Positions 16,301 to 25,170 of a stretch of DNA of 64,000 bases are shown here, piece by piece. Source of the DNA: Streptomyces sp. RKND-216 (GTDB taxonomy: Bacteria; Actinomycetota; Actinomycetes; Streptomycetales; Streptomycetaceae); the NCBI RefSeq assembly GCF_004795255.1, contig NZ_SSBQ01000002.1, positions 1,800,001-1,864,000 on the forward strand, given 5' to 3'. The first letter of the stretch is position 1; each line of letters opens with the position of its first letter. The position numbers were made by a program, and so were the translations under genes. Under the pieces are notes generated by a model, which was not told the origin of the DNA, searched no databases, and was given only the letters and a program-made list of their open reading frames with translations.

Positions 16301-17461
16301 ATGGCTACCGAACCGTACGAGACCACTCCCACCGAGGACGCGGTGCGCGCCGCACTGGCGACGGTGAACGACCCGGAGATCCACCGGCCGATCACCGACC
16401 TGGGGATGGTCAAATCCGTCGCCGTCGCACCGGACGGCTCGGTCGCGGTCGGCGTCTACCTCACGGTTTCGGGCTGCCCGATGCGCGACACGATCACGGC
16501 GAACGTCACCGAGGCCGTGCAGAAGGTGCCGGGCGTCTCCGGCGTCAGCGTGGAGCTGGACGTGATGAGCGACGAGCAGCGCCGTGAGCTGCGCGACTCG
16601 CTGCGCGGCGGCAAGGCCGAGCGCGAGGTGCCCTTCGCGCAGCCGGGGTCGCTGACCCGCGTGTACTGCGTGGCGTCCGGCAAGGGCGGCGTCGGCAAGT
16701 CCTCGGTGACGGTCAACCTCGCCGCGGCGATGGCGGCGGACGGGCTGAAGGTCGGCGTCGTGGACGCGGACATCTACGGTCACTCGGTGCCGCGCATGCT
16801 GGGCACGGACGACGCCCGGCCCACCCAGGTCGAGGACATGATCATGCCGCCGTCGGCGAACGGTGTGAAGGTCATCTCCATCGGCATGTTCACCCCGGGG
16901 AACGCGCCGGTCGTGTGGCGCGGGCCGATGCTGCACCGTGCGCTGCAGCAGTTCCTGGCGGACGTGTACTGGGGCGACCTGGACGTGCTGCTGCTGGACC
17001 TGCCGCCGGGTACCGGCGACATCGCGATCTCCGTCGCCCAGCTGATCCCGAACGCCGAGATCCTGGTGGTGACGACGCCCCAGCAGGCCGCCGCCGAGGT
17101 GGCCGAGCGGGCCGGGTCGATCGCGGTGCAGACGCACCAGAAGATCGTCGGCGTGATCGAGAACATGTCCGGTCTGCCCTGCCCGCACTGCGACGAGATG
17201 GTGGACGTGTTCGGCACCGGCGGCGGCCAGCGGGTGGCCGACGGACTGACCAGGACGACCGGCGCCCAGGTGCCGGTGCTCGGCTCCATCCCGATCGACG
17301 TCCGGCTGCGCGAGGGCGGCGACGAGGGCAGGCCCGTGGTGCTGACCGACCCCGAGTCCGCGGCCGGCGCGGCGATTCGCGCGGTGGCGGGCAAGATCGG
17401 CGGACGCGAGCGCGGGCTGTCCGGCATGTCGCTGGGTCTGACGCCGAGCAACAAGTTCTGA
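16301..17461 (+). CDS. mrp: Mrp/NBP35-type Fe-S cluster carrier ATPase
   Basis: A 386-residue P-loop ATPase that binds and transfers Fe-S clusters. Residues 11-95 are the MIP18/DUF59 domain, with Cys59 in VSGCPM. The deviant Walker A SGKGGVGKSS is at 126-135. The CPHC pair in SGLPCPHCDEM holds the bridging cluster between two subunits. The ATG at 16301 follows a weak purine stretch. It is on the same strand as the MgtE_N and DUF1003 genes and is closed by a strong terminator at 17487. Confidence 0.93.
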   Translation: MATEPYETTPTEDAVRAALATVNDPEIHRPITDLGMVKSVAVAPDGSVAVGVYLTVSGCPMRDTITANVTEAVQKVPGVSGVSVELDVMSDEQRRELRDSLRGGKAEREVPFAQPGSLTRVYCVASGKGGVGKSSVTVNLAAAMAADGLKVGVVDADIYGHSVPRMLGTDDARPTQVEDMIMPPSANGVKVISIGMFTPGNAPVVWRGPMLHRALQQFLADVYWGDLDVLLLDLPPGTGDIAISVAQLIPNAEILVVTTPQQAAAEVAERAGSIAVQTHQKIVGVIENMSGLPCPHCDEMVDVFGTGGGQRVADGLTRTTGAQVPVLGSIPIDVRLREGGDEGRPVVLTDPESAAGAAIRAVAGKIGGRERGLSGMSLGLTPSNKF

Positions 17462-17486
17462 CGCCCCCGGCGGGGCACGCCGGGGC

Positions 17487-17527
17487 ACGGCGAAGGGCCA
17501 CACCCGGAGGGTGTGGCCCTTCGCCGT
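17487..17527. terminator. Strong hairpin after mrp
   Basis: A perfect 19-base inverted repeat (17487-17505 and 17509-17527) with a 3-base loop lies 26 bases after mrp and 58 bases before the convergent gene stop. It can act in both directions. Confidence 0.85.
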
Positions 17528-17584
17528 CACGCGACGCGGGGACGTCCGGCAGGGGGCGCGGAGACGTCCGTCCGGTCCGCCGGC

Positions 17585-18277
17585 TCAGTCGGCGGGCGGG
17601 GCGTAGCCCGCGATGTCCTTCACCACGGAGAAGCCGAGGCCGTACGCGCTCATGCCGCGCCCGTAGGCGCCGATGTGCACACCCTCCTGGGCGGGCCCGG
17701 CGAGCACCCAGCCGTACTCGGACTCGCGGTAGTGGAATTCGGTCGGCACCCCGTCCACCGGGAGGGTGAGCCGGGACCAGCCGGAACCGCCCAGGTCGTC
17801 GGCGAGCTCCCAGGAGAGGGCGGTCTGCTGATCGAGCCAGTCCTGCCGCAGCGCCCGCTCCATCTCCGTCGGCCAGGTGCAGGACAGCAGCCCCGAGCCG
17901 GCCAGCCAGGCGGCGGTCGACACCGAGGTCGCCTCCAGCACGCCGGTGCCGTCGCCGCTGTGGCGCACCGGACGCCCCGCGACGGTCACCACCACGGCGA
18001 ACCGCTGGACCTCCAGGCCCTGGTCCCCCTTCCAGGACGGCACCTCGCCGTGACCGGTCGAACCGTGCTCGACGGTGCCGTCGGCGGCCGTACCGACCCG
18101 CATCAGCCAGCGGGCACCCGTGAACGCCTCGTCGAGGCCGTACCAGGGGAAGTCGGCCGTCAGGTATCCGTCGACCCCCCGTCTCGCTCCGGGCGCGTCC
18201 TGTGCGGCGGGCGCTTCTTCGCCGGCCGGCGTGCCGCCGGGCGCTGCCTGCGGTTCCACCCGACTCGTCGTCTCCAT
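17585..18277 (-). CDS. Conserved hypothetical protein
   Basis: A 230-residue protein with a low-complexity Ala/Pro/Glu N terminus (first 45 residues) and a compact, Trp-rich remainder without transmembrane helices. I do not recognise a domain; it resembles Streptomyces proteins annotated only as hypothetical. The ATG at 18277 follows GGAGGCG. It lies downstream of tatB on the same strand but a 323-base gap separates them, so it probably has its own promoter. Confidence 0.6.
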   Translation of the reverse strand: METTSRVEPQAAPGGTPAGEEAPAAQDAPGARRGVDGYLTADFPWYGLDEAFTGARWLMRVGTAADGTVEHGSTGHGEVPSWKGDQGLEVQRFAVVVTVAGRPVRHSGDGTGVLEATSVSTAAWLAGSGLLSCTWPTEMERALRQDWLDQQTALSWELADDLGGSGWSRLTLPVDGVPTEFHYRESEYGWVLAGPAQEGVHIGAYGRGMSAYGLGFSVVKDIAGYAPPAD

Positions 18278-18600
18278 CTGCGCGACGCCTCCTCGTTGGC
18301 TTCCTCGGTCGGCCCGGCCCAGAGGCCCGGGACGCCCGACCACGGACACAGGGAGGATAGCCACCCGGAACGGCCGTGTCGGGCATGCCTGACGTTACGC
18401 GCCCCCCGAATGCTTCGCGCGCCGACGCGGAAATGCCCGCGGACGTGCGGAGTAACTGCTATCGCCGCAGGGTGACGCGGGTGGCGGGGGTGACGGAGGT
18501 CACGCGACTGACTGGCAGGGGGGCGGTCACCGAAGGGACCGGGACGGCGTACGGGCGACCGCCGGACGAGGGCGGGCCGAAGGCGGTGCGAGGGGCAGTC
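18278..18600. other. Intergenic region, 323 bases
   Basis: This gap between tatB (ends 18601) and the start of the hypothetical gene (18277) should hold the latter's promoter. I see a short partial palindrome GTGACGGAGGTCAC (18489-18502) but no clear sigma signature, terminator or small gene. Confidence 0.35.
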
Positions 18601-19092
18601 TCAGGTGGCGTCGGCGTCGTACGGCGGCGCGTCGTCCGCCGCCGTGCGCGTCGCCGTACCGGGCTTCCCGCCGTCCTTGTCGAGCCGGACGCTGCCCGGC
18701 TCCTCGGCGGCGGACGCCGTGGAGCCGTTCGGAGAGGCGCTGACGGGGACCGTGCCGGAGTCGTCGTCCCGGCTGTTGACCGCGTCGGTGACCTCGGCGA
18801 GGTCCTTGCGCAGGTCGAAGCCGTTGCGGATCTCCTTGATGCCCAGGTCGTCGTTGTCCAGCAGGTGCTTGCGGGCGAAGTTCTTCGGGTTGAGGTCCTC
18901 GAACTCGAAGTCCTTGAACTCCGGGCCCAGCTCGCTGCGGATGTCCTCCTTGGCGCTGTCGGAGAACGCCCGCACCTTGCGGACGAACCCGGCCACGTCC
19001 TGGATCAGCTTCGGCAGCTTCTCCGGACCGAAGACGAAGATGGCGAGGACGATGAGCGCGATCAGCTCGAGGGCTCCTATGTCGAAGAACAC
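18601..19092 (-). CDS. tatB: Sec-independent protein translocase subunit TatB
   Basis: A 163-residue TatB. The N-terminal membrane helix ALELIALIVLAIFVFGPEKLP is the family signature, with FGPEKLP forming the hinge to the amphipathic helix; TatB works with TatC to recognise twin-arginine signals. The rest is charged and ends in a disordered tail. GTG at 19092 follows GAGGGAG; a GTG at 19098 overlaps that ribosome site. It lies downstream of htrA on the same strand, as in Mycobacterium sigE-rseA-htrA-tatB. Confidence 0.92.
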   Translation of the reverse strand: MFFDIGALELIALIVLAIFVFGPEKLPKLIQDVAGFVRKVRAFSDSAKEDIRSELGPEFKDFEFEDLNPKNFARKHLLDNDDLGIKEIRNGFDLRKDLAEVTDAVNSRDDDSGTVPVSASPNGSTASAAEEPGSVRLDKDGGKPGTATRTAADDAPPYDADAT

Positions 19093-19282
19093 CTTCACTC
19101 CCTCAAGCGTCGTCCGCGACCGTCGTCTGCGTGGCCTTGCCGGTGTGCGGCCTTGCCGGTGTGTGACCGGACGGGTGCGTGACCGCACGGCCCCGGACGT
19201 CACGGTACCGCAGGCAGGCGGCCCTGTGGACGCCCCGGGCGCAGGTGCTGCGGCCTTCCCGCAGCCCCGCCGGGCGGGCGGG

Positions 19283-20875
19283 TCAGCCGCCCGCGGACGA
19301 GCCGAGGGTCAGCCGGACGACGCGCTCCTCCCCGTCCCGTTCCACGGTGAGGGAGAGACGGTCGCCGGGGCGGTGGCTGCGGATGCGCACGATCAGTTCC
19401 TCCGCGTCCTCCACGGGTGCGCCGTCGATCCGCGTCACCACGTCTCCAGCCCGGATGCCGGCCTCGTCGGCGGGACCGCCGGGGACCACCGACGGGTCGC
19501 CGTCGTCGTCCGCGGCGACCCGTGCGCCGTCTCCGCGGTGGGCCAGGTCGAGCGAGACGCCGATCACGGGGTGGGTGGCGCGGCCGGTGTTGATCAGTTC
19601 CTCGGCGACCCGCCGGGCCTGGTTGACGGGGATGGCGAAGCCCAGCCCGATGCTGCCGCCTCCGGTGTCGCCGGGCATGTCGTGGGGGCTCTCGTCGGCG
19701 GACCGGATGGCGCTGTTGATGCCGATCACCCGGCCCTCGGCGTCGACGAGCGGGCCGCCCGAGTTGCCGGGGTTGATGGAGGCGTCGGTCTGCAGCGCGT
19801 TCACGTAGCTCACGTCGCCGCCCTCCGACTCGCCGCCGGCGGTCACCGGGCGCTCCTTGGCGCTGATGATGCCCGTGGTGACGGTGCCCGCCAGGTCGTA
19901 CGGCGCGCCGACGGCGACGACCGGGTCGCCGACCCTGACGGAGGCGGAATTGCCGAGCGGCAGCGGGTGCAGGCCGGACACGCCGTCCACGCGGAGCACG
20001 GCCAGGTCGTACCCGGCGTCGCTGCCGACCACCTCCGCGTCGGCGGTCTGGCCGCTGTGGAAACGGACCTGTACCTCGCCCGACGCGCCGCCGTCCCCGG
20101 CGGGCCGGACGACGTGGTGATTGGTGAGGATGTGGCCCCGGTCGTCCAGCACGAAGCCCGTGCCGGTGCCCTGACCGCCCGGCCCGCTGACGTGGATGGT
20201 CACCACGCCGGGCAGCACGGCCTGCGCGATCGCCGCGACGCTGCCCTCGGCACGGCGGCTGCTCTGCTCGGCGGGCGCCTGCGGGAGCCGGACGGTGCTG
20301 AAGCTGCCGTTCCGTTCGGCGTACGTGCCGACCACGCCGCCGCAGACGCCGGCGACCAGGGCGAGGAGCAGCGCGCCGATCAGGACACCGGTCCGGCCGC
20401 GCCGCCGCCGGGGTGGCGCGGCCGGGGACGCCGGGGGCGGGGCGAGTGGCACCGCCCACGGGTCGTACCGCAGGGACCGGTCCGCGGGCGCTGTCGAGGG
20501 TGGCTGCGCGGGCGGCCCGGCGACCGCCGGAGGCAGGTGGACGCCGTGGGCGGGAGTGGGCTGGGGGCGCTGCACGGGCGGTGCGGGCGCCCACGGCCCG
20601 GGGCCGCCGTACGGCGGGGTGCTGTACGGGTCCGGCGCGTGCAGCGGACGCGCGGCGGGCGGCGGCTCGGCGCGGGCTGGGGCGTCCGCGCGGGCCGACG
20701 GGGGTGGGGTCGGCACCGGGTCGGCCTGCGGAGGCTGCGTGCCCGGCCCGGTCCCGGGACCGGAATCGCCCGGGCCGACCTGGACGGGCGGCGGCGCGGC
20801 GGGTGCCCCGGCCGGGGGCGGAGCCGGGCGGCTCCACCACAGGGGTGTGCGGGCGGTCGGCTTCCCCTCGGTCAT
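19283..20875 (-). CDS. htrA: HtrA/DegP-like membrane-anchored serine protease
   Basis: A 530-residue envelope protease. Residues 1-155 are a cytoplasmic Pro-rich tail, about 163-185 a membrane helix, and the rest extracellular. The trypsin-fold triad is His254 (TNHHVV), Asp290 (YDLAVLR) and Ser372 (NPGNSGGPL). A PDZ domain fills the last 100 residues (AGIRAGDVVTRIDGAPVEDAEEL). It degrades or refolds damaged extracytoplasmic proteins and in mycobacteria also influences the SigE/RseA pathway. It lies between the anti-sigma gene and tatB on the same strand. Confidence 0.93.
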   Translation of the reverse strand: MTEGKPTARTPLWWSRPAPPPAGAPAAPPPVQVGPGDSGPGTGPGTQPPQADPVPTPPPSARADAPARAEPPPAARPLHAPDPYSTPPYGGPGPWAPAPPVQRPQPTPAHGVHLPPAVAGPPAQPPSTAPADRSLRYDPWAVPLAPPPASPAAPPRRRRGRTGVLIGALLLALVAGVCGGVVGTYAERNGSFSTVRLPQAPAEQSSRRAEGSVAAIAQAVLPGVVTIHVSGPGGQGTGTGFVLDDRGHILTNHHVVRPAGDGGASGEVQVRFHSGQTADAEVVGSDAGYDLAVLRVDGVSGLHPLPLGNSASVRVGDPVVAVGAPYDLAGTVTTGIISAKERPVTAGGESEGGDVSYVNALQTDASINPGNSGGPLVDAEGRVIGINSAIRSADESPHDMPGDTGGGSIGLGFAIPVNQARRVAEELINTGRATHPVIGVSLDLAHRGDGARVAADDDGDPSVVPGGPADEAGIRAGDVVTRIDGAPVEDAEELIVRIRSHRPGDRLSLTVERDGEERVVRLTLGSSAGG

Positions 20876-21116
20876 GCGGAGGATTCAACCAGCCGGACGC
20901 ACGGAAGTCCTCCCGGCCCCGCACATTCCTCCCCGCACGGCAGCGCCGCACCACCGGGTGGTGCCTGAGGGGTTCTGCTGCTCACGGCCGTGACGCACGA
21001 GGCCACGGCCGGGTGGAAGGCTCGGGCGAGCGCCGCCGCGCGCGTCTGCCGGGCCGGTCACGGGAGAGGCCGTGGGTCCGCCGGTTCGCCCGGGAGGACT
21101 AGGACCTGTCCGGCCC

Positions 21117-22004
21117 TCAGGGCCGGGGGCCGGCCAACGGGAGCGCGGGCGCGGGGGCGGGCGCAGGCTCGGCGTTCACTCCGGTCGGCGGCGCTTCCGG
21201 CATCACCCGAGGCGGCAGCGGGGTGCGCGTCAGCGACGGGGTGAAGACGGAGTACCCGGCCAGCGGGGCACGGCTGTGCGAGGCGGCGACCAGGGCGATC
21301 GGCGCCCGCATGGGCGTGGCGGCCAGGCTGCGGGCACCGCGTTCCGCGCTCAGTGTGGTGGCCGTGCGCCGGCGCGACTCGCCTGCTGCGGCGGCCGTGG
21401 TCGCGGCGGGCCGCGCCTGGTTGGCGGTCGAGGCGGTGCCCCGTTCGCCGGGGGCCTGGGTGGCGCCGCTGAGCGTAGCGCCGCCGACCGTGCCGCTCAG
21501 GGCGAGCGCCGCCATGGAGAACGCGCCGGCCGCGGCGAACGCGAACCGCCGGCCCCGCGAAGCGGAACGGTCGAGGTCGTGGTCCCGGTGCGAGCGGGCG
21601 CCGTGGGCAGGAGCGAGCACGCTGGGCCCTGACCCGCCCGGCAGCGGGGCGAAGAGCAGGGGTGAGCGAACCCCGCCGAGGCCGCCGGCCGGCGCGGTCA
21701 GGGGGGCGTCGCCGCGGGGAAGGCCGCCCGGCCCGGAACCACCGGGCATTCCCCCGGCGCCGCCTGCCGGGAGGCCCTGGAGACGGGCCAGCAGACCGTC
21801 GGAGGGCGGCGGGGGCGCGGTGTCCGCGAAGACGCTCTTCAGCCTGCGCTGCGCGTCCGCCTCGGTCTTGCAGCTCCAGCACGTCGCGAGGTGTGACAGG
21901 ACGCGCTCCCGCGCATCGTGGCCCAACTCGCCGTCGACCAGCGCGGCGAGCCGGTCCCCGAGATGCTGCTCAACCGGCGTGAGCCCGTTGTCGGCGGAGT
22001 TCAC
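21117..22004 (-). CDS. Zinc-containing anti-sigma factor (RseA-like)
   Basis: A 295-residue anti-sigma factor for the overlapping sigma gene. The N-terminal ZAS domain has His38-x3-Cys42-x2-Cys45 (HLATCWSC), the redox- or zinc-binding triad, in the usual place. A membrane helix lies near residues 160-185 ([18 protein letters not shown]). The long Gly/Ala/Pro linkers make it longer than M. tuberculosis RseA. GTG 22004 overlaps the sigma TGA by 4 bases (GTGA), so translation of the pair is coupled and keeps them in balance. Confidence 0.88.
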   Translation of the reverse strand: MNSADNGLTPVEQHLGDRLAALVDGELGHDARERVLSHLATCWSCKTEADAQRRLKSVFADTAPPPPSDGLLARLQGLPAGGAGGMPGGSGPGGLPRGDAPLTAPAGGLGGVRSPLLFAPLPGGSGPSVLAPAHGARSHRDHDLDRSASRGRRFAFAAAGAFSMAALALSGTVGGATLSGATQAPGERGTASTANQARPAATTAAAAGESRRRTATTLSAERGARSLAATPMRAPIALVAASHSRAPLAGYSVFTPSLTRTPLPPRVMPEAPPTGVNAEPAPAPAPALPLAGPRP

Positions 22005-22852
22005 CCGTGACCGACCCCCTCGGCCGCACCACCCGCCGGCACCGCCACGGCGGTCGTCGACACGGTCTGCGGCTCCGGCACCCACGTCCCGGATTCCGTC
22101 GCCTCGCCCGGCTGCTCCTGCGGCTGCCCGGCCTGCTGCTCCGAACGCGCGGCCGGCGAACGGTGCTTGAGCGCCTTGCGCAGGTGCGAGCGCCCGCGGT
22201 GGATGCGGCTGCGCACGGTGCCCAGCTTCACGCCCAGCGTCGCGGCGATCTCCTCGTAGCTCAGCCCCTCGATGTCGCAGAGGACCACCGCGGCCCGGAA
22301 CTCCGGGGCAAGGGTGTCCAGCGCCTGCTGCACGTCGGCGTCGAAGTGCGTGTCGTTGAAGTGCTGCTGCGGGGTGGGCTCGCGGCTCGGCAGCCGCTCC
22401 GCCGCGTCGTCGGCGAGGGCGTCGAACCGGATGCGCTGCTTCCGCCGCACCGTGTCCAGGAAGAGGTTGGTGGTGATGCGGTGCAGCCAGCCCTCGAAGG
22501 TGCCGGGTGTGTACGTCGACAGGGAACGGAAGACACGGACGAAGACCTCCTGGGTGAGGTCCTCGGCGTCGTGCTGATTGCCGGTGAGGCGGTAGGCCAG
22601 GCGGTAGACCCGTGCGCTGTGCGTGCTGACGATCTCCTCCCAGGAGGGAGGGGTCCAGGCCTGCGCATCCGCATCGGTGTCGAAGGTGGCGGTCTTGGCG
22701 GAGTCGGCGGCGGTGTGGACGCGGTCAGCGGTGTCGGTCACGGATTTCGGCTCGCCCGCCGGCCGACGAAAGCGCCTCAGCACTCCCAGGCCACCGCGCG
22801 CAGCCGCACCTCCCCTGTCGGCTCTGGTGGTGTCCAGTGGAGCCCCAACCAT
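22001..22852 (-). CDS. sigE: ECF RNA polymerase sigma factor, SigE type
   Basis: A 283-residue extracytoplasmic-function sigma factor. Region 2 ([27 protein letters not shown]) binds core RNA polymerase and the -10 element. Region 4 ([32 protein letters not shown]) recognises the -35. An N-terminal extension of about 65 residues and a Pro/Gln-rich C-terminal tail flank them, as in the mycobacterial SigE group. The ATG 22852 follows GAGGTGGCT. Gene order with anti-sigma, htrA and tatB matches the mycobacterial sigE locus, so an envelope-stress role is likely. The S. coelicolor gene called sigE is a different locus, so the symbol follows the mycobacterial naming. Confidence 0.9.
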   Translation of the reverse strand: MVGAPLDTTRADRGGAAARGGLGVLRRFRRPAGEPKSVTDTADRVHTAADSAKTATFDTDADAQAWTPPSWEEIVSTHSARVYRLAYRLTGNQHDAEDLTQEVFVRVFRSLSTYTPGTFEGWLHRITTNLFLDTVRRKQRIRFDALADDAAERLPSREPTPQQHFNDTHFDADVQQALDTLAPEFRAAVVLCDIEGLSYEEIAATLGVKLGTVRSRIHRGRSHLRKALKHRSPAARSEQQAGQPQEQPGEATESGTWVPEPQTVSTTAVAVPAGGAAEGVGHG

Positions 22853-22933
22853 AGCCACCTCGCCCGTTAGCTCCGGATAAGCAGAATTGACCGGCTTTCG
22901 GTCCTGTCTCGCAGGTCTCTTTCCTCTCCCCAC

Positions 22934-22959
22934 AACGCCCGGTCCCATCATCGGGTTCC
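22934..22959 (-). promoter_or_regulatory. Candidate ECF-type promoter of the sigma gene
   Basis: Read on the minus strand, GGAAC at 22959-22955 and CGTT at 22937-22934 are separated by 17 bases. This fits the GGAAC-N(15-17)-CGTT pattern of SigE/SigH-type promoters, suggesting autoregulation. The predicted leader would be about 75 bases. Confidence 0.45.
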
Positions 22960-23012
22960 CGGCTCAACGGATACAGTCACCGTTGCGTCGTCCACGGGGA
23001 CAGGAGAGGGCC

Positions 23013-23678
23013 ATTACCGGCAACCGGCAGACGAGCTGGGCGTTCGCCGACGCCTACGGCTCCGAGCTCGCCGAGAACGCGGAGAGCGCAGCCCTGGACT
23101 GGGCCCGCGAGCGCGCCCGCGACGCCGGCGTGCGCCCGGTTTCACAGGGCACGGGGGCCGCGCTCCGGCTGCTGGCGGCCACCGTGGACGCCAAGGCGGT
23201 CGCCGAGATCGGAACGGGGACCGGGGTGTCGGGCATCCACCTGCTGCGCGGGATGCGGCCGGACGGCGTCCTCACCACCGTCGACCTCGAACCGGAGCGG
23301 CAGACGTTCGCCCGGGAGGCGTTCCGCACCGCCGGCTTCGCCGGGAACCGGGCGCGTTTCATCCCCGGCCACGCCCTGGACGTGCTGCCCCGGCTCGCGG
23401 ACGGCGGGTACGACCTCGTGTTCTGCGACGGAGCCCGGTCGGAGTACCCGGACTACCTGGACGAATCGCTGCGCCTGCTGCGGCCGGGCGGGCTGCTCTG
23501 CTTCGAGGGCGTCTTCGCAGGCGGCAGCACGGTCGACTCCGGCGACCGGCGCACCGAGGTCGAGCGGCTGCGCGAGCTGCTGCGGACGGTGCGGGAGAGC
23601 GAGGACCTGCTGCCGTCGCTGCTGCCGGTCGGCGACGGGCTGCTGTGTGCGGTGAAGCGGGCCTCCGGCCGCTCGTGA
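23013..23678 (+). CDS. SAM-dependent O-methyltransferase
   Basis: A class I methyltransferase of about 221 residues of the O-methyltransferase family 3 type, related to the mycobacterial gene beside sigE. The SAM motif is VAEIGTGTGVSGIHLL near residue 57; the metal and catechol-site Asp lies in YDLVFCDGAR. The start is unusual: the conserved N terminus ITGNRQTSWAFADAYG begins at an ATT (23013) directly after GGAGAGGG (23003-23010). The in-frame TTGs at 22983 and 22887 have no ribosome site. It is divergent from the sigma gene. Substrate unknown. Confidence 0.88.
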   Translation: MTGNRQTSWAFADAYGSELAENAESAALDWARERARDAGVRPVSQGTGAALRLLAATVDAKAVAEIGTGTGVSGIHLLRGMRPDGVLTTVDLEPERQTFAREAFRTAGFAGNRARFIPGHALDVLPRLADGGYDLVFCDGARSEYPDYLDESLRLLRPGGLLCFEGVFAGGSTVDSGDRRTEVERLRELLRTVRESEDLLPSLLPVGDGLLCAVKRASGRS

Positions 23679-23766
23679 CGTACGGAAGGCGGCGCGGGCG
23701 GCCTGCGGGCCCCGGCTCACGCCTCAGGTCACGGCGGCACCAGGAACCTCCGGCCGCGCAGACGGC

Positions 23767-23808
23767 TCCGCCCCGGGGCCGCGCGGCGCGCGATGCTCCC
23801 GGGGCGGA
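23767..23808. terminator. Hairpin between convergent genes
   Basis: An 11-base stem (23767-23777 with 23798-23808) and 20-base loop lies between the methyltransferase stop and the stop of the convergent DUF3117 gene. Confidence 0.55.
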
Positions 23809-23823
23809 ACGATGATGACTGGG

Positions 23824-23991
23824 TCAGCCGCAGACCTTCTTCAGCTCTTCGCCGAGCGCTACCGCCTCGTCGGGGGTCAGCTCGACGACGAGTCGCCCGC
23901 CGCCTTCGAGCGGAACGCGCATGACGATGCCCCGCCCCTCCTTGGTCACCTCGAGCGGGCCGTCGCCCGTCCGCGGCTTCATGGCCGCCAT
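23824..23991 (-). CDS. DUF3117 small protein
   Basis: A 55-residue protein starting MAAMKPRTGDGPLEVTKEG, which I recognise as DUF3117, an almost invariant actinobacterial family with no known function. Its length and sequence are normal for the family. GGAAGGGG lies 7-12 bases before the ATG at 23991. A sigma-HrdB-like promoter candidate lies at 24083-24112. The equivalent gene lies close to tag and sigE in Mycobacterium. Confidence 0.85.
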   Translation of the reverse strand: MAAMKPRTGDGPLEVTKEGRGIVMRVPLEGGGRLVVELTPDEAVALGEELKKVCG

Positions 23992-24314
23992 GCTCGTTCC
24001 CCTTCCTGAAACCAGCTCATCGTCAGCCGACGGCCTCTGCACAGGCACGTGTCACCGGCATCGAACACATTGCTTCTCCGCCATTATCCCGCATCGCACG
24101 ACCCGATGACCAACTTCGGTCGGCAACCCTTCGGCAACGCACATGCGCAAAACCACCCAATTCGGCGCTCAGTCGTCCGGAACTTCGCCCCCTGTTCGCC
24201 GGGACCCCGCCATTCTCCGTTCATCGGGCCGTACGAGTTTGACGCACGTCACATTCCGCGGAAGCCGCCGGGCATCGTTGCGCCTGTCGGAAGCCGGGTG
24301 CTCTGGGAGATGCT
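23992..24314. other. Divergent promoter region, 323 bases
   Basis: This is a lower-GC gap between the DUF3117 gene (minus) and the enoyl-CoA hydratase gene (plus). It holds a promoter candidate for the former (24083-24112) and nothing else I can support. Confidence 0.4.
24083..24112 (-). promoter_or_regulatory. Candidate housekeeping promoter for the DUF3117 gene
   Basis: On the minus strand TGGTCA (24112-24107) and GATAAT (24088-24083) are 18 bases apart, close to the vegetative consensus. The distance to the start codon is about 90 bases. Confidence 0.4.
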
Positions 24315-25109
24315 GTGCCCATGTCCGACACCGTGCTGTACGACGTGACCGAGGGACTCGCCACCGTCACCCTCAACCGCCCCGACGCGATGAACGCGCT
24401 CGACACCGCCACCAAGGACGCCCTGCGGGACGGTCTGCGGCGGGCTGCGGACGACCCGGGCGTCCGTGCGGTGCTGCTGACCGGCAACGGGCGGGCGTTC
24501 TGCGTCGGGCAGGACCTGAAGGAGCACATCGGCGCCCTGCGCGACAAGGGCGGAGACGCGCTCACCACCGTCCACGACCACTACAACCCCATCACGCTGG
24601 CCCTCGCGGCCATGCCCAAGCCGGTCGTCGCCGGCGTGAACGGCGTCGCCGCGGGGGCAGGGGCGGGGTTCGCGTTCGCCGCGGACTACCGGATCGTGGC
24701 GGACACAGCCGCGTTCAACACCGCCTTCGCCGGGATCGCCCTGACCGCCGACTCCGGGATGTCCTGGACTCTGCCCCGCCTGGTGGGCCCCAGCCGCGCC
24801 CAGGACCTGCTGCTCTTCCCGCGGTCCGTGAAGGCCCCGGAGGCCCTGGAACTGGGCCTCGCCAACCGGGTCGTCCCGGCGGCCGAACTGGCCGACGAGG
24901 CGCGGGCCGTGGCGCGGCAGCTCGCCGAGGGGCCGACGGCGGCGTACGCGGCGATCAAGGAGTCGCTGGCGTACGGGGCGGAGCACTCCCTCGCCGAGAC
25001 CCTGGAGAAGGAAGCGGAGCTGCAGATCCGCTCCGGAGGGACGGAGGACCACACCATCGCGGTGGAGGCGTTCGTCGCCAAGGAGACGCCGCGGTACGTC
25101 GGCCGCTGA
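24315..25109 (+). CDS. Enoyl-CoA hydratase/isomerase family protein
   Basis: A crotonase-fold enzyme of 264 residues acting on acyl-CoA thioesters, typically adding water to 2-enoyl-CoA in beta-oxidation. The oxyanion-hole motifs are visible: AFCVGQDLKEH near residue 62 and GVNGVAAGAGAGFAFAADY near 109. The usual catalytic Glu pair is not clear: the second position lies in TADSGMSWTLPRLVG. Some family members with Asp there are isomerases (PaaG-like), so the exact reaction is uncertain. ATGs stand at 24315 and 24321. Confidence 0.88.
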   Translation: MPMSDTVLYDVTEGLATVTLNRPDAMNALDTATKDALRDGLRRAADDPGVRAVLLTGNGRAFCVGQDLKEHIGALRDKGGDALTTVHDHYNPITLALAAMPKPVVAGVNGVAAGAGAGFAFAADYRIVADTAAFNTAFAGIALTADSGMSWTLPRLVGPSRAQDLLLFPRSVKAPEALELGLANRVVPAAELADEARAVARQLAEGPTAAYAAIKESLAYGAEHSLAETLEKEAELQIRSGGTEDHTIAVEAFVAKETPRYVGR

Positions 25110-25138
25110 TCCCCCGCCGGGCTTCCGGGGCCCTCGTA

Positions 25139-25170
25139 TGACGCGGGGCCCGGAGCCCGGCCCCGCGTCA
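25139..25170. terminator. Hairpin between enoyl-CoA hydratase and tag
   Basis: A 12-base stem (25139-25150 with 25159-25170) lies between two convergent genes and includes the tag stop codon. Confidence 0.6.
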
